Part shown: positions 11,295 to 22,750 of the stretch, one piece after another | How the letters are laid out: every line of letters begins with the position of its first letter | How positions within the stretch are numbered: position 1 is the stretch's first letter | Source: Sciurus carolinensis | Taxonomy: Eukaryota; Chordata; Mammalia; Rodentia; Sciuridae | DNA length: 64,000 nucleotides | NCBI RefSeq assembly: GCF_902686445.1 | Contig: NC_062232.1 | Location: 93,482,932 to 93,546,931 of the forward strand | Direction: 5' to 3' | Position numbers and translations under genes: made by a program | Notes under the pieces: model-generated | Told to the model about the DNA's origin: nothing | The model's input: the letters and a program-made list of their open reading frames with translations, nothing else | Database searches by the model: none

Positions 11295-11415
11295 GTATTT
11301 AACTCAGAGGTTACATAACTAAACTATAGTCATGCAGCTAGTAAATTATAGATCTGGGACCCAAACTCAGGTTTGTCTAACTGCAAAGCCTATGCCACTT
11401 TTGTTATATCACACT
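11295..11415 (-). mobile_element. MIR SINE
   Basis: Antisense MIR: AGAGGTTACATAACTAAAC, CATGCAGCTAGTAAATTATAG, GACCCAAACTCAGGTTTGTC. Confidence 0.7.
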
Positions 11416-11689
11416 GAATTTGTATGATTCCAGTTTTGCAAAAAAGCAATCCATTGTGTTGCAGAAGAAAGCTACCCAGTAGATATTCGATGAAAAGAGA
11501 GCTGATTATGACCAATGTAATTGTATTTTTTAAAACTACAATATAACCCACAATCTTGCAAACCAAAACCAGTTTTCAAGCCTTGTTATAGTGTAGACTT
11601 TACAGCTGGAAGACAGTTCAACACCATTTTTGAAATCTATCCCAACTAATTCACCAAGAATGGAGTACCAGGTAACACTGAAAAGACTA

Positions 11690-11897
11690 TAGAGCCACTT
11701 TGCATGAATTGAAGTCTAAGTACTGTCACTTGTCAGTTTTGTGAATTTGGACAAATTCCCTCACTATTCCATATTTCAGTTTTCTTGCCTTTAAAATGGG
11801 GATAAAACCAGTACCATGATCCATAGAGTTGTTGTGTGTATTAAAAGAGTTAATATTTTAAAGTACTTAGAAATATGTGCTACATACTTAGGTGGTG
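11690..11897 (+). mobile_element. MIR SINE
   Basis: Sense MIR: GAATTGAAGTCTAAGTACTG, then GCCTTTAAAATGGGGATAAA near 11,788 and GAGTTGTTGTGTGTATTAAA near 11,826. It runs straight into an (AAT)n microsatellite. Confidence 0.75.
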
Positions 11898-11921
11898 AAT
11901 AATAATAATAATAATAATAAT
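11898..11921. repeat. (AAT)n microsatellite
   Basis: Eight uninterrupted AAT units at the 3' end of a MIR, a common birthplace for such arrays. Confidence 0.9.
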
Positions 11922-12111
11922 ACTACTATTTACCTCCTTGGTCCTGACTTTCCATAGCACCTTTCATATTGGTACTATATTACATTTAATGTATTACTTA
12001 TGAACTGTTTCCTACTGATCCGTTAGATGAGTTTCATATCTTTCATCTAGATTGAAAGCATCATTTTCTGGATATTGAATCACTCATAACATTTCATTTC
12101 ATTTTAGCCAA

Positions 12112-12530
12112 TTTTTGCATTGCTGTGACTAAAGGACCTGACAAGAACAATATATAGGAGGAAAAGGTCATTTTGGCTCACAGTTTCCGATGGTTAGTCC
12201 ATGATTGTTTAACTCCATAGCTCTGGGCCCAAGGTGAGGCAGAACATCATGGTAGAAGGGCATGGTGGAGGAAAACAGCTTAGGAAATGGCAACCAGGAA
12301 GCAGAGAGAGCTTACCAGGGACAAAATATAAACCCCAAATACATGCTCTCAGTGACTAACTTCCTCCAACCACACACTACCTGTCTACAGTTACCACCCA
12401 GTTAAACCATAACAGTGAATTAATCCACTGATTAGGTTACAGCTCTCATAATGCAATCATTTTACCTAAGAGAATTCTTGAATTGTCTCACACATGAACT
12501 TTTGGAGGATATCTCATATCTTAATGTTAA
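12112..12530 (-). mobile_element. Rodent MaLR-type LTR, antisense
   Basis: The + strand runs GCATTGCTGTGACTAAAGGAC to GTCTCACACATGAACTTTTGG and contains GAGGCAGAACATCATGG near 12,235 and GGCAACCAGGAAGCAGAGAG near 12,289. That is the reverse-complement order of an abundant rodent MaLR LTR. No partner LTR nearby, so a solo LTR. Confidence 0.65.
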
Positions 12531-13848
12531 CATGTTTAGTATAATTGTGGTCACAAGGTGCTTGCAGAAAAAAATCCTTATATATTTAAATTGCACTCTA
12601 GACTTGTTGAAAAATACAAGAAAGAATCAACAATTATTTTTTTAAAATAACACAGCATCCTCATCATCTCCCATTGCTCTATGGAACCACATTAAAGCTT
12701 CCAGCACTGACAATTAATGGCCAAATTCCCAGGAGTTCTATGGTTTGCTTCATGAGCTTCATGATTCTGTAGGATGCAGGGCACAGAAGCAAAGAAAATA
12801 TAATTGAGAATTCTCTCTTCTGCACACAAAACCTGCAGGGCTGGACTCCAGTGGTTCTTAGCTGGATATGATTGGTACTGGTTCTTTGAAATGTAATTTC
12901 AGAAGGATCTAAAACAATGATGCAAACATCTCAAGGTTCAGGTATAAGGGATGGACAGGAATGGGATTGGTGACACGTGAGTAATAGAGGATGGTCTCTT
13001 TTGGAAAAATAATCTTCAAGCTTTTTGCTAAGCCTGGGTGGAGGTTTGCAAAATAGAGGAAGTTGCCAACCCATACGGTGTCACCAATCCCAGCAAGCAA
13101 AGAATGGGTCATTATCTAAATTCAGGCTATGGATCCTCACAGCCCAGGTATGAACATTTTCTCTGCCCTTTGATAGTTATGTGACCTTTGTCTTGTAAAG
13201 AAGGAGCAAAGAATCATAAAGCAGATACTGAAGTTAGGAACACAGGACTTTGGCTCAAAAACCCCTATTGTACTGGCCTATTATCTGAGATGTGTGACAA
13301 GGTTATCTGCTGTTCTCACTGTAAGCTGCTGGAGAGGCAAGACCTTGAGAAACACATGTCACAGAATCTCAATAAAGTGCCAGAACAAGTGCTTTCCCCT
13401 CACGGTTTGTAGCCATTAGAATATAGCATTGCATACTTAGATCACTTATAATTACCAGCTTAAGAGCAGACCCAGCAGTTTTACCCAAAGGTAATTTTAT
13501 CTCTTACCTACAATCAATAGTCTATGCATACTTTAAAGTCTCAGATCAAACCTCTCTTCTCTAGGATCATTAATATCTACTTTCCTCGGAGTCTTCTGTT
13601 TTCTGGCCTGCCTACTAATGTTGCATCATGAGGTTATAGCAGTGTGGGTATTTCACAGGGGAGAGATGGTACAAACAGAGGGTAGATTACTTAAACATTC
13701 ACATAGTCCTGAAGTGAACTTTCTTGTGGATCATTTCGATTACTCATCTACATGAGTCCAAGAAAGAAGAATCATCATTTACCCATCTTATTTGGTACTC
13801 CAGAAACATATTCCAACATCTGGAGGGAAAGAAGACAAGGGGATCTTT
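12531..13848. other. Unassigned sequence
   Basis: No recognised repeat or gene in about 1.3 kb. Frames at 12,451-12,645, 12,909-13,112 and 13,188-13,412 show no domain. Confidence 0.4.
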
Positions 13849-13867
13849 TAGAACCTCGTACTTTTTA

Positions 13868-13961
13868 GCTTTTACTTATTTTTTTGCGGTGCTGGGGATT
13901 GAACCCAGGGCCTTGTGTTTGCGAGGCAGGCACTCTACCAACTGAGCTATCTCCCCAGCCC
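13868..13961 (-). mobile_element. ID-type SINE, very young, with 19-bp perfect target duplication
   Basis: Antisense ID: T-rich start, then GTGCTGGGGATTGAACCC (box B complement) and GAGCTATCTCCCCAGCCC (5' end complement). The 19-bp sequence starting TAGAACCTCG is repeated exactly at 13,849-13,867 and 13,962-13,980. The duplication is undiverged, so the insertion is recent. Confidence 0.95.
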
Positions 13962-13980
13962 TAGAACCTCGTACTTTTTA

Positions 13981-14399
13981 AACAGCAATTCATTTGGCTC
14001 CAATGCCAGTAAAGGCCCTCTGTGGCTTCTTCGTTATCTCATCCTATGGTTTTCAGAGTCAACCATCAAAGGAGTTATTAATCCAGACCATGTGAATATA
14101 TGTTGCTTCCTCCATTTACTGAGACTCAATGGGCACAGCCAGAAATAGACTGCAAGATTTCTTTCAGATGGACTCTTTCAGATTATGGTATTTTTGCTAG
14201 CTCCACTGGCCAATTGGTGGGGCTAGAGGAATTAAAAATTCTGAATCCTGTCCATTGGCATGAACCATGCCCCAAGGAAATCATGTATCTGGCCTCATCC
14301 TTTTTCCTTCCCCTCCAGGTTAAACAAAATTCATGGAAATCATTCCTTTAGAGCAATAATTCATTTAAAACTTGTATGGCATTTCATAGTATATTAAAT
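13981..14399. other. Unassigned sequence
   Basis: No recognised repeat or gene. Confidence 0.35.
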
Positions 14400-14590
14400 G
14401 CTTCCAAATGAGTTATGTCATTTTAGACCTTAAAACCACATGAGGGTGGCAAAGAAACTATTAACCCTATTTTATAATAAGAAAGGGAAAAAAACAAGCA
14501 TGAATGAAGCATCTTGCCCATGGGCATATAGCTAAAAATAATGGAGCTGAAAGTCAAATTCAGATTTGCAGATTCCAAGTCTGATGCTCT
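14400..14590 (-). mobile_element. MIR SINE
   Basis: Antisense MIR: TTAACCCTATTTTATAATAAG near 14,460, then CATCTTGCCCATGGGCATATAGC near 14,510 and AAATTCAGATTTGCAGATTCC near 14,556. Confidence 0.7.
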
Positions 14591-15549
14591 TTTTACCTCT
14601 TTGTCAAAAAACCTCTTTACAACTTTCCTTTTTCTTGGGACCTAGCCTCATCAAGAATGTACTAGACCTCAGTCATCATTCAAATGCTCCCTGGAGCCAT
14701 CCCCAAGGGACTGAGAATAGATCTCTGAATGAGATTTTACATTGGTTTGAGGGTCACATATTTATTATATGGTTTTGTACACTTGATCCTCAATATAAGC
14801 TCAACTTTACAGGGGTGTCATTTACACCATTTCGTGAGAATGTCTATGATCCATATGATAGCTCAACAAAAAGGCCAGAACTCTGGAGAAATCTCCCAAA
14901 AAAACAAGTGAACAAAATGTCCCAATTGCATATGTCTGTCTACCTCTTTTCCTTGTCCACCCCACCCTTCAGTGCTGACTCAATGAGTTATAGTGTCCAT
15001 GGGGACAAAAAAGGTAATCATGGAATAAAAACATGGACTCTCTCTCATCAAGGTTAATTTGACTACTGTCCCTGCTGAGTGACCAAACTAATAATAGCAG
15101 AAGCCCATGCTAAACCCCCAGTAAGGTCTCATTTTCTAGAGAGATCATGCAGCCACCTGGTAGCAGGTCAATTGCCTCAGATACACTTGATTGTCGATGG
15201 GGAAGTCATTTGTTCTCACTACAAATAATATTTGCTCTGATATGGATTATCTTTTTCATCCTGCAGTGCTTCTTCCAGCACCATCCCCCATAGATTTAAT
15301 GAATGTCCTTTATTACTGCCATTGTATTTCTCACAAGAAATTCATTTTATAGAGAAAGAAGGAAGATGATGGACTAATACCTGCAGGACTCACTAATCTT
15401 TCACCACAGACTACAAAAACCAGTGTTCTGGTAGAGTAGTTCAATAGCTCATGAAAACTTGGTTATGAAGTCTCCAGGAGTAAACACATGAAAATTGGAA
15501 GTGTTCTTCTACAGGAAATGGCATACGAAATGAGCCAATGACTCATAAA
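14591..15549. other. Unassigned, contains the longest non-transposon-like frame
   Basis: A 163-codon + strand frame spans 14,566-15,057. It begins inside a MIR, has no visible domain, no compositional bias and no splice-site context I can defend, so I do not call a gene. The following 500 bases are also unassigned. Confidence 0.35.
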
Positions 15550-15560
15550 CAGTGTCAGAT

Positions 15561-15764
15561 TTTTCTTTTTATTTTTTTTGTTTGTTTTTAGTACCAGGGA
15601 TTGAATCTAGGAACAATCAGTCATTGAGCCACAGCTCCAGCCCTTTTTATTTTTATTTTAAGACAAGGTCTCTCTAAGTTGTTGAGGATAACCTTGAGCT
15701 TTTGATCCTCCTGCCTCAGTCTACTGAGCCACTGGGGTTACAGGAGTATGCCACTGCATCTAGC
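15561..15764 (-). mobile_element. MEN-type SINE
   Basis: Antisense MEN: TTAGTACCAGGGATTGAATC, CTCTAAGTTGTTGAGGATAAC, GATCCTCCTGCCTCAGTC. Target duplication of about 11 bp with one mismatch at 15,550-15,560 and 15,765-15,775 (CAGTGTCAGAT / CAGTGTCATAT). Confidence 0.88.
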
Positions 15765-15775
15765 CAGTGTCATAT

Positions 15776-16239
15776 TTCTCATAACCAGTATTTTGGGAAC
15801 CAAGGGTAGGAGATGGAGTGACTCTTCTCAAAATTGCATCTAACATCCCATTCACAAAAATTGTATCATTATACTCATCTAGAGGTTTCATTACTCAAGA
15901 AAGATATCCCTCTTCTAAGGCACACAACAGTGTTTCTGTTATCTAGAAGATGTGATAGCCACCTATGTAATTGGTCTGCTCATGTCATTAGACTGCCCAC
16001 CAAAGCACAAGTTTCAGGGATTTATGGTGTGCCATGGGGTTGTTGCTCTGAAGTAAAGGTAGGGAGATGTATGTGTGGGATGTAGAGGATCCAAGACACA
16101 TCCTTCCATTGTCATTCCAGTGATAAAAATTAAAAGGGAATATTTGAACAACCTTATGTAAGTGATGACAACCAAAGATGCTGATATGTTAGAAATGAAA
16201 GCTTAGGTCATATCTGAGGTAAGAATCTTGATTAGCTTA
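15776..16239. other. Unassigned sequence
   Basis: No recognised repeat or gene. The frame at 15,834-16,085 has no domain. Confidence 0.35.
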
Positions 16240-16570
16240 TGTTATGGTTTGAATGTATCTTCCCAAACTTTGTTTGTTGAAAACTTAATCCTCAAATATA
16301 TGTGCTAATGGTATTTGGAGGTATGGCCTTTGGGAGGTAATTAGCATTAAATGAGACCATGTTAGGGTCCCTGTGATGGAAGTGGTTTTTTTATAAGAGG
16401 AGTGAGACTCAAATTAATGCATTTGCTGTTTCCCATGTGATGTTCTCCACCATGTTATGATACAGCAAGCAGGTCCTCACTAGAAGTTGAGAAAATGCCA
16501 GCACTGTGCTCTTGGACTTTTCTGCCTCCAGAACTATTAGTTAAATAACTACAGAAAACAGACTAAGACA
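16240..16570 (+). mobile_element. MaLR/ERVL-type solo LTR (MLT1-like)
   Basis: It opens TGTTATGGTTTGAATGTA and continues GTATTTGGAGGTATGGCC and TTTGGGAGGTAATTAG. It ends with GCCTCCAGAACTATTAG, TTAAATAACTAC and AACAGACTAAGACA. The ends and order match old MaLR LTRs. Confidence 0.65.
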
Positions 16571-16949
16571 GCTCAGGTACTGCCTGAGGGCAAAAGAAAC
16601 AGACTGAATAACAGAGGAAAAGTTGCAGAAAAAGACTATACTATCTACTCATAGTTTTGTCCTTGCATTTCCCCCTCCTATCTAAATTTTTTATGTAGTG
16701 ATGACCACCTTTATAATACTATCTACTTTAGAGAATATCAATATAGAATTGTGATAGAACCATGGATGGATGCGTGTCATCTAAAGATTCTGGATTTAGA
16801 GCTGAGTATAGTAACTAGCCATGTTTGTTGTTGTTTACAATGTTTGATTTTTTTGTTGTTGTTGCTTGTTTGTTTTTACAGTACAGGGGATTGAGCCCAG
16901 GGACACTTTACCAGGGGATGAGCTACATCCCCAGCCCTTTTAAGTCATG

Positions 16950-17046
16950 CTTTTTTTTTTTTTTTTTTTGCAGTACTGGGGATTTGAACCCAGGGCCTTG
17001 TGCTTACAAGGCAAGTACTCAACCAATTGAGCTATATCCCCAACCC
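16950..17046 (-). mobile_element. ID-type SINE nested in the MEN element
   Basis: A T-run of about 18 is followed by GCAGTACTGGGGATTTGAAC and GAGCTATATCCCCAACCC. Slightly diverged compared with the 3' neighbour. Confidence 0.9.
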
Positions 17047-17050
17047 AAAT

Positions 17051-17139
17051 GTTTTTTTTTTTGTGTGTGGGAATCGAACCCATGGCCTTGTGCTTGCAAG
17101 GCAAGCACTTTACCGACTGAGCTATCTCCCCAGCCCCCC
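17051..17139 (-). mobile_element. ID-type SINE, second nested copy
   Basis: TTTTTTTTTTTGTGTGTGGGA, then ATCGAACCCATGGCCTTG and CCGACTGAGCTATCTCCCC. It sits in the same orientation directly 3' of the first nested ID, apparently at or in its tail region. Confidence 0.9.
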
Positions 17140-17464
17140 AGCCCTTTTTAAAAACAAATTATTTTGAGGCAGGATCTTGCTAAATAGCTTAGGGTCTCTC
17201 TAGGTTGCTGAGCCTGGCCTTGAACTTACGATCTTCCTGCCTCAGTCTCCTGAGCCACTGGGATTACATTTGTGCACCACTGCACCCAATGTCCCTTTTG
17301 CATGTTTTAGTTAATATCAGGAGAAGTTGCATTATGTTTTATGGAGGAATTTTATTGTGTTAAGTACAAAAAGAATATATGTTGATATTAGTCAGAAAAG
17401 TAGACTAAAGACATTAGTCATTCTTTATGGCTGCTGTCTTAGGATCAGTTTACCAGGAGTTTTT

Positions 17465-19270
17465 TAATAGCAAATTCATTTTTAAATGATAAAAATTATA
17501 TATATTTATTATGTACATGTCATTTTGAAGTATGTTTATATTATAGAGTGGCTGAATTTAGTTAATAGACATATGTATTGCCTCACATAGTTTTATGGTA
17601 AAAACACTTAAAATCTAACTCTCATAGCAATTTTCAAGAACACGATATGTTGTTTTTAACTATAGCAACCATGTTGTACAGCAGATGTCTTGAACTTGCT
17701 TCTCTTATCTAACTGAACACTTGTATCATTTGACTATTTTTCCAACTCCCTGCCCCCAACTCCTGATAACCAACATTCTACTCTTGGCTTCTGTAAGTTT
17801 AATTTATTTAGATTTCATATATGAGTAAGATGACCTAATATTTGTTTGTGCCTGCCTTATTTCACTTAGCATAATGCCCTGTAGGTTCATATCTATTGTT
17901 GAAAATAACAGGAATTCCTTTTTAAGGTTGAATAATAGTATTCCATTTTCCATATTATACCACATTTTCCTTACCCATTCATGTGTTGATGGACACTTAG
18001 GTTGATTCCATAACTTGGCTATTATAAACAATGCTGCAATGAATATGGGAATGTGGATATCCCTTTGGCATACTGATTTAATTTCCTCTGGTCATGCACC
18101 TAATAGTGAGACTGCTGGATCAAATAGTAGTTCTATTTTTAAGTTTTCAAGGAAAACTTATACTTGATACTATTTTCCATAATGGCCGTACTAATTACAT
18201 TCCCACCAACAGTACGCAAGCATATCTGTTTCTCCACATCTTCACCAAAACTTATCTCTTAGTTTTTGATGAGAGTCATTCTAACAGGTGAGAGGTAATA
18301 TCCCATTGTGTTTTTGATTTGCATTCCCCTGATTAGTGATGTTGAGCACATTTTAATATGCCTGTTGGCCATTTGTTGTCTTCTTTTAATACATGTCTAT
18401 GTAGATCCTTTGCCCATTTTTAATATTGGGTTGTTTCTTTTCCTACTGAGTTGAGTTCCTTATAAACTTTAATATTAATCCCTTATCAGAGGTATGGTCT
18501 GCAAATGTTTTCTTCCATTCCATCAGCTGTCTCTTCACTGTGTTGATTATTTCCTTTGCTGTGCAGAAGTTTTATAGTTTGATAGAATCCCAATTGTTTT
18601 TTTTTTGCTTTTATTGTCTATGAACTTGGGTTCATATTCAAAAATCAATACCCAGACCCATATCATGGAGTTTTCTCTCTGTTTTCTTCCAGGAATTTTA
18701 CAGTTCTAGGAATTATATGTAAGTTTTTAATCTGTTTTGAGTTAATTGATTTTTTAAATTTATTTTGAAACCTGTTGTGAGATAAGGGTCTAACATCATT
18801 CTTCTGTGTGCTAATATCCAATTTTCCCAAAATAATTTATGGAAAAGATTGATCTTTCCCTAATATGTGTTCTTCACACCTTTGTCAAAATCAATTGACC
18901 ATAAATATTTGGGTTTATTTCTGAACTCTTATTTCTGTTCCTTTGATCTGCTTTTATGCCAGTACAATGCTGTTTTGCTTACTACAGTTTTGTAACTTGT
19001 TTTGAAGTCAGGGAAAGTGATACCTCCAACTTTGTTCTTTTTGCTCAAGTTTGCTTTCATTATTGGAATTTTTGTGATTCCTTAGGATATTAGGATTTTC
19101 TTCTATTTCTGTGAAAAATGACATTGTAATTTTGACACATGATGCATTTCATGTATAGATCACTTTGGGTAATATGGACTTTTTAAAAAAAATTCTTATT
19201 CATGAACATAAGATGTATTTCCATTTATTTGTGTCCTTTTCAATTTATTCCATGAATGCTTAATAATTTT
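17465..19270 (-). mobile_element. Old L1, 3' UTR through ORF2 reverse-transcriptase end, antisense
   Basis: About 1.8 kb of continuous antisense L1M-type sequence: 3' UTR (TTTATTATGTACATGTCATT near 17,505), the antisense ORF2 C-terminus at 17,800-18,330 (the minus frame 17,804-18,031 is a remnant of it) and further ORF2 upstream to about 19,270. Riddled with stops; no activity expected. Confidence 0.85.
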
Positions 19271-21189
19271 CAGTGTATAAGTCTCCACATGGAGGGATTC
19301 CTGTGTAAGTAGTTTATTAGGAGAATGCTCTCAGGAGAATCCTATGAGGATTGAGGAAAACAGGGTAAGGAAGCAGAATAAACAAGAGAAAGAAGCTTAA
19401 CAAGGATGTAATTTCATATTAAATCTAGTCCTAATCTGATCCTGGGGCACATCTTGGTATATAAATTGCTCTGAAGAGTCTATTCTACCTGAGACAAAGG
19501 GATAGGTATTTTGTAACTCTTCCCTAATTAATCACTGGCTATAGACTGCCATAGGGGATAAACATAATTCCCAGGCACCCTCAGATGAAGCAACTTCAGT
19601 TGCCCAAGGGCAGTTCTACAGAGGTTATAGATTAATGCTTTCATTAGCATTACCCACAGCAGATGAAGGTTGGGCACACCAGACTCATAAAAGTGATCCA
19701 TGGGAACTTGAGTGGAAAACCTATAATACCTGTTAGAACTTCTCAGCACTTTGGAACACTTTATTGTTTTGAGAATTCCTTACATTAGGAGTCCCAGACT
19801 CCTCAAAGAAAGTACAGAGTATAGGCACGTGACCTATGCTCCTTCAATCAAATGCACCTACTCAGAGCTGAAATTGGAAGTTACTGGTACACATATGGAT
19901 TCTGATCACTACAGTGGTAGTTCTATTTAATTTTTAGAGGCAGCAACTGAAAAAGTTGTACTGGTAGTGTTTGGTGCCCACAGTAAATGATGTTGACCAG
20001 GAACACATTTAAGTAGTCAAAAAAATTGGATTTATCCCTCGTTTCTGGAAGAGAAAAGGCACATTACAGGGACAATGTCAGATGGAACTTACTATAGGAT
20101 TTGAGCTTCTGATAGGTGATTTGGGGGAGGGTTTAAGAAGTTGGGCTTGCTCTGAATTAGATGCAGTTGGGAACCAGTTGTAATTCTGAGTGGATATCTC
20201 AATAAACCTTACTTAGGAATGGGGAAGACTAACCTAAGGCTAAGTCTGTAATTGGTAAAGAAGCAATAGTCACTCGTATTAGCCATGTTAGAAAGATGTC
20301 TCGTTACTTTTGGTTTGGGGCAATGCTTATAGTTCTACATTGGTTTATCACTTCACAGAATGCCCCTGTCTGATGTTGATGATCTGAGAAATTACTCATG
20401 TTCAATTAGAGAAAATCAAGATCTGGTTATGAATGCCAGATCAACTCCTAGCACTACTAAGTCCTGGGTGATAGCACCAGTCCAACTCCCTCAAATCAGG
20501 GTTTGTCTTTCTTACAGTTCCAAGCTGAGATATTTATGCTCAGTAGTAGTGTCAAGTGGTATCTCCAGTTCTGCCTTATGATTTTGAGTGCTATTTTTGA
20601 CTGTACTTCCTCCAAGTTTGGTTCTCTGGATTTCTCAGAAAATGTGTGAGTTTCTAAAGAGCTTCAAATAATTTATTTTCAATGATTTATTTTCTCTTTG
20701 AGTTAGTTAGATTTGAACACACTCTGTACTAGTTTCCTTTCATTTCTTGTTTTACTTCCTGGATCCTTATGGATAAAAATCAGGAAAAACCTGTCTTTAT
20801 CCTATCAGTGACAACCTCCTCACTCACCCCTTCTACCAGCAAGGTAAAAACAGATATTAGACAAGAATACAAAATGAATAGGAAAGAAGACCTTGCATAA
20901 CCAAGTGCAAAACCACAGACTTAGAAACCAGGAAAATGAGATTTTATTGTGAGATGTTGTTGTGGAGAAGGTTTTGTGCAGTGAGTTAAATTTGAGGGAC
21001 AAGTAGGTTTTGACTCAGAAGCAATGATGGAACAGGACAACCAAATGGTGAAGGTTAGCTCCCCTCCATGACCTTAGGCAGTGACCCTAGGCCTTTAGTG
21101 ATCCTAGGCTCTTTGCTTATAGTGACCTCAGAGGGTCACTAAGCTATAGTCCTGATCCATGTTACTGAATCCAAAGCCCAGGTTTCTGC
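19271..21189. other. Unassigned sequence
   Basis: About 1.9 kb in which I recognise no gene and no repeat with confidence. Frames at 19,528-19,749, 20,360-20,581 and 20,820-21,002 have no domain. Confidence 0.4.
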
Positions 21190-21332
21190 ATCCAATCTCT
21201 CCTCACTAGAACATAAGCTCTATAAAAACCAGAACATTTTCTTTTTCATATTTGCATCACTAGTTTCTTATATAGTGGTTAACATATAGTAGAACCACAT
21301 TAAATATTTATTGAATGGTTGGATGAATGAAT
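21190..21332 (+). mobile_element. L2 3' end (ancient LINE)
   Basis: ACTAGAACATAAGCTCTATAAA near 21,207 and ATTAAATATTTATTGAATGG near 21,299 followed by GAATGAATGAGTGAATGAATAA match the L2 3' terminal order. Confidence 0.6.
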
Positions 21333-22234
21333 GAGTGAATGAATAAATTAATTAACCATTTCCAACACTCCCTCTTATGGAAAGAGACAAAAAGTACTTG
21401 CTTAGCTTCACCAATTATTTCTTGTGTTGGTTTAGCTCTTCCAAAAACATTCTATTGCTTGCCTACCCTTCCAGAATACCATTATTTCTTAAGCTCTCAG
21501 CTTGGGTCTGACACATTCTGTAGCTTCATCTGAATCCTTAGTGTGCAACCAACCCAAGAGACACTGAACATAGCTCTGCATTCTAGGCCAATTGCACTCA
21601 GCTGAACTGAGGTATTAATTAGGACACAGACAGGAAGCGTTCCATTCAGAGATCTGCAGCTAAAGGAGCAGATTTCCTCTGAGTCAGTGCCTGTTTCCAG
21701 GGAGGAGAAAGGAGATACACACAGTTTCATTTAACAAAATCAGTCTTAATCTTATAGTCAATAGGCAATTTTACCTCCAATTTTTTGGGGGAGAGGGGAA
21801 CAAGCATCCTGTTTAGCCCACTTGCAAGAATTGTCAGATGTGATTCACTCTAACAGTATTAACTGGCCATCTGTTTATCTCGAAGCTGCCCACATTTACC
21901 TTGAAAATATTTGGATATCATCACTCATCCCACCTCCAACACACGTGACACAGACACACAGACAACATACACGCACACACCAGATCTCTTGGTCAGCAAG
22001 GTAGCTATTGTTTTACAATTTTGAGAGCAAGTAGAGTTTTATTAATGACTGACCCTGGGGTTTTTAGTGATGCTTGAGAAAATCAGATTTCTGAGTTAGG
22101 TTTTTGGACATAAGAAGGAAATTAGAGAATACAGGAAAATGACTGGATACTGGGAAATGGTGGCCAATAGGCAGGTGGGGGATAAGGAAAACAGGCACTT
22201 CACTATTTGTTTAGGGCCACTAATGGACCCTGCC
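21333..22234. other. Unassigned sequence
   Basis: No gene or repeat recognised, apart from a short CA-rich run at about 21,940-21,980 (CACACAGACAACATACACGC). Confidence 0.4.
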
Positions 22235-22490
22235 TCCAAATCAAGTATTTGATTTAAGGTTATTGTAAATAGATAAACTGCTTAGTTCTGCCACTTGTTT
22301 GATGTATGATCTTGAGTTAGTCACTTAAAATCTCTGTTTTCATCTTCTTCATTTTAAACTGGGGATAAATAATAGTACCTACCTTTTGGGTTTGTTTTGA
22401 GGTTTAAAGGGGTTAACATATATAAAAACAATCAGAACAGTGCCTGTCACATAGTAAATGCTATATGTCATAGCTATATCATTATTATCA
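22235..22490 (+). mobile_element. MIR SINE
   Basis: Sense MIR: CTGCCACTTGTTTGATGTATG, CATTTTAAACTGGGGATAAAT, TTTGTTTTGAGGTTTAAAGG, AACAGTGCCTGTCACATAG. Confidence 0.8.
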
Positions 22491-22519
22491 GTTGAGAGTT
22501 GTTTAAAAATCATTTTCAC

Positions 22520-22736
22520 TACCAGGTGTGGTGGCAGACGCTTATAATTCCAGTGGCTCAGGAAGCTGAGGCAGGAGGATTGTGAGTTCAGCCTTAGCAT
22601 CTTAGGGAGGCCCTTAGACACTCAGCCAGACACTGTCTCTCAATAAAATAAATTTTTTTAAAAAAAGCTGGGAATGTGGCTCAGTAGTTAAGCACCCCTG
22701 GGTTCAATCCCTAGTACCTGAAAAACAAAACAAAAC
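22520..22736 (+). mobile_element. MEN-type SINE
   Basis: Sense MEN: ACCAGGTGTGGTGGCAGACG start, AAGCTGAGGCAGGAGGATTG, A-rich linker, diverged ID part from AAGCTGGGAATGTGGCTCAG. Target duplication AAAATCATTTTCAC / AAAATCATTTGCAC on the two sides. Confidence 0.88.
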
Positions 22737-22750
22737 AAAATCATTTGCAC

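Larger units (their letters stand above)
16875..17290 (-). mobile_element. MEN-type SINE split by nested ID insertions
   Basis: The outer SINE begins GTACAGGGGATTGAGCCC near 16,882 and resumes at about 17,146 with CCCTTTTTAAAAACAAATT, CTTGCTAAATAGCTTAGGG and GATCTTCCTGCCTCAGTC. Two antisense ID copies lie between the halves. Confidence 0.85.

Noticed and set aside
14566..15057. 163-codon + strand frame as a possible gene
   Set aside because: It starts inside a MIR, shows no domain, signal peptide or repeat pattern, and has no identifiable exon context. One frame this long is expected by chance in 64 kb.
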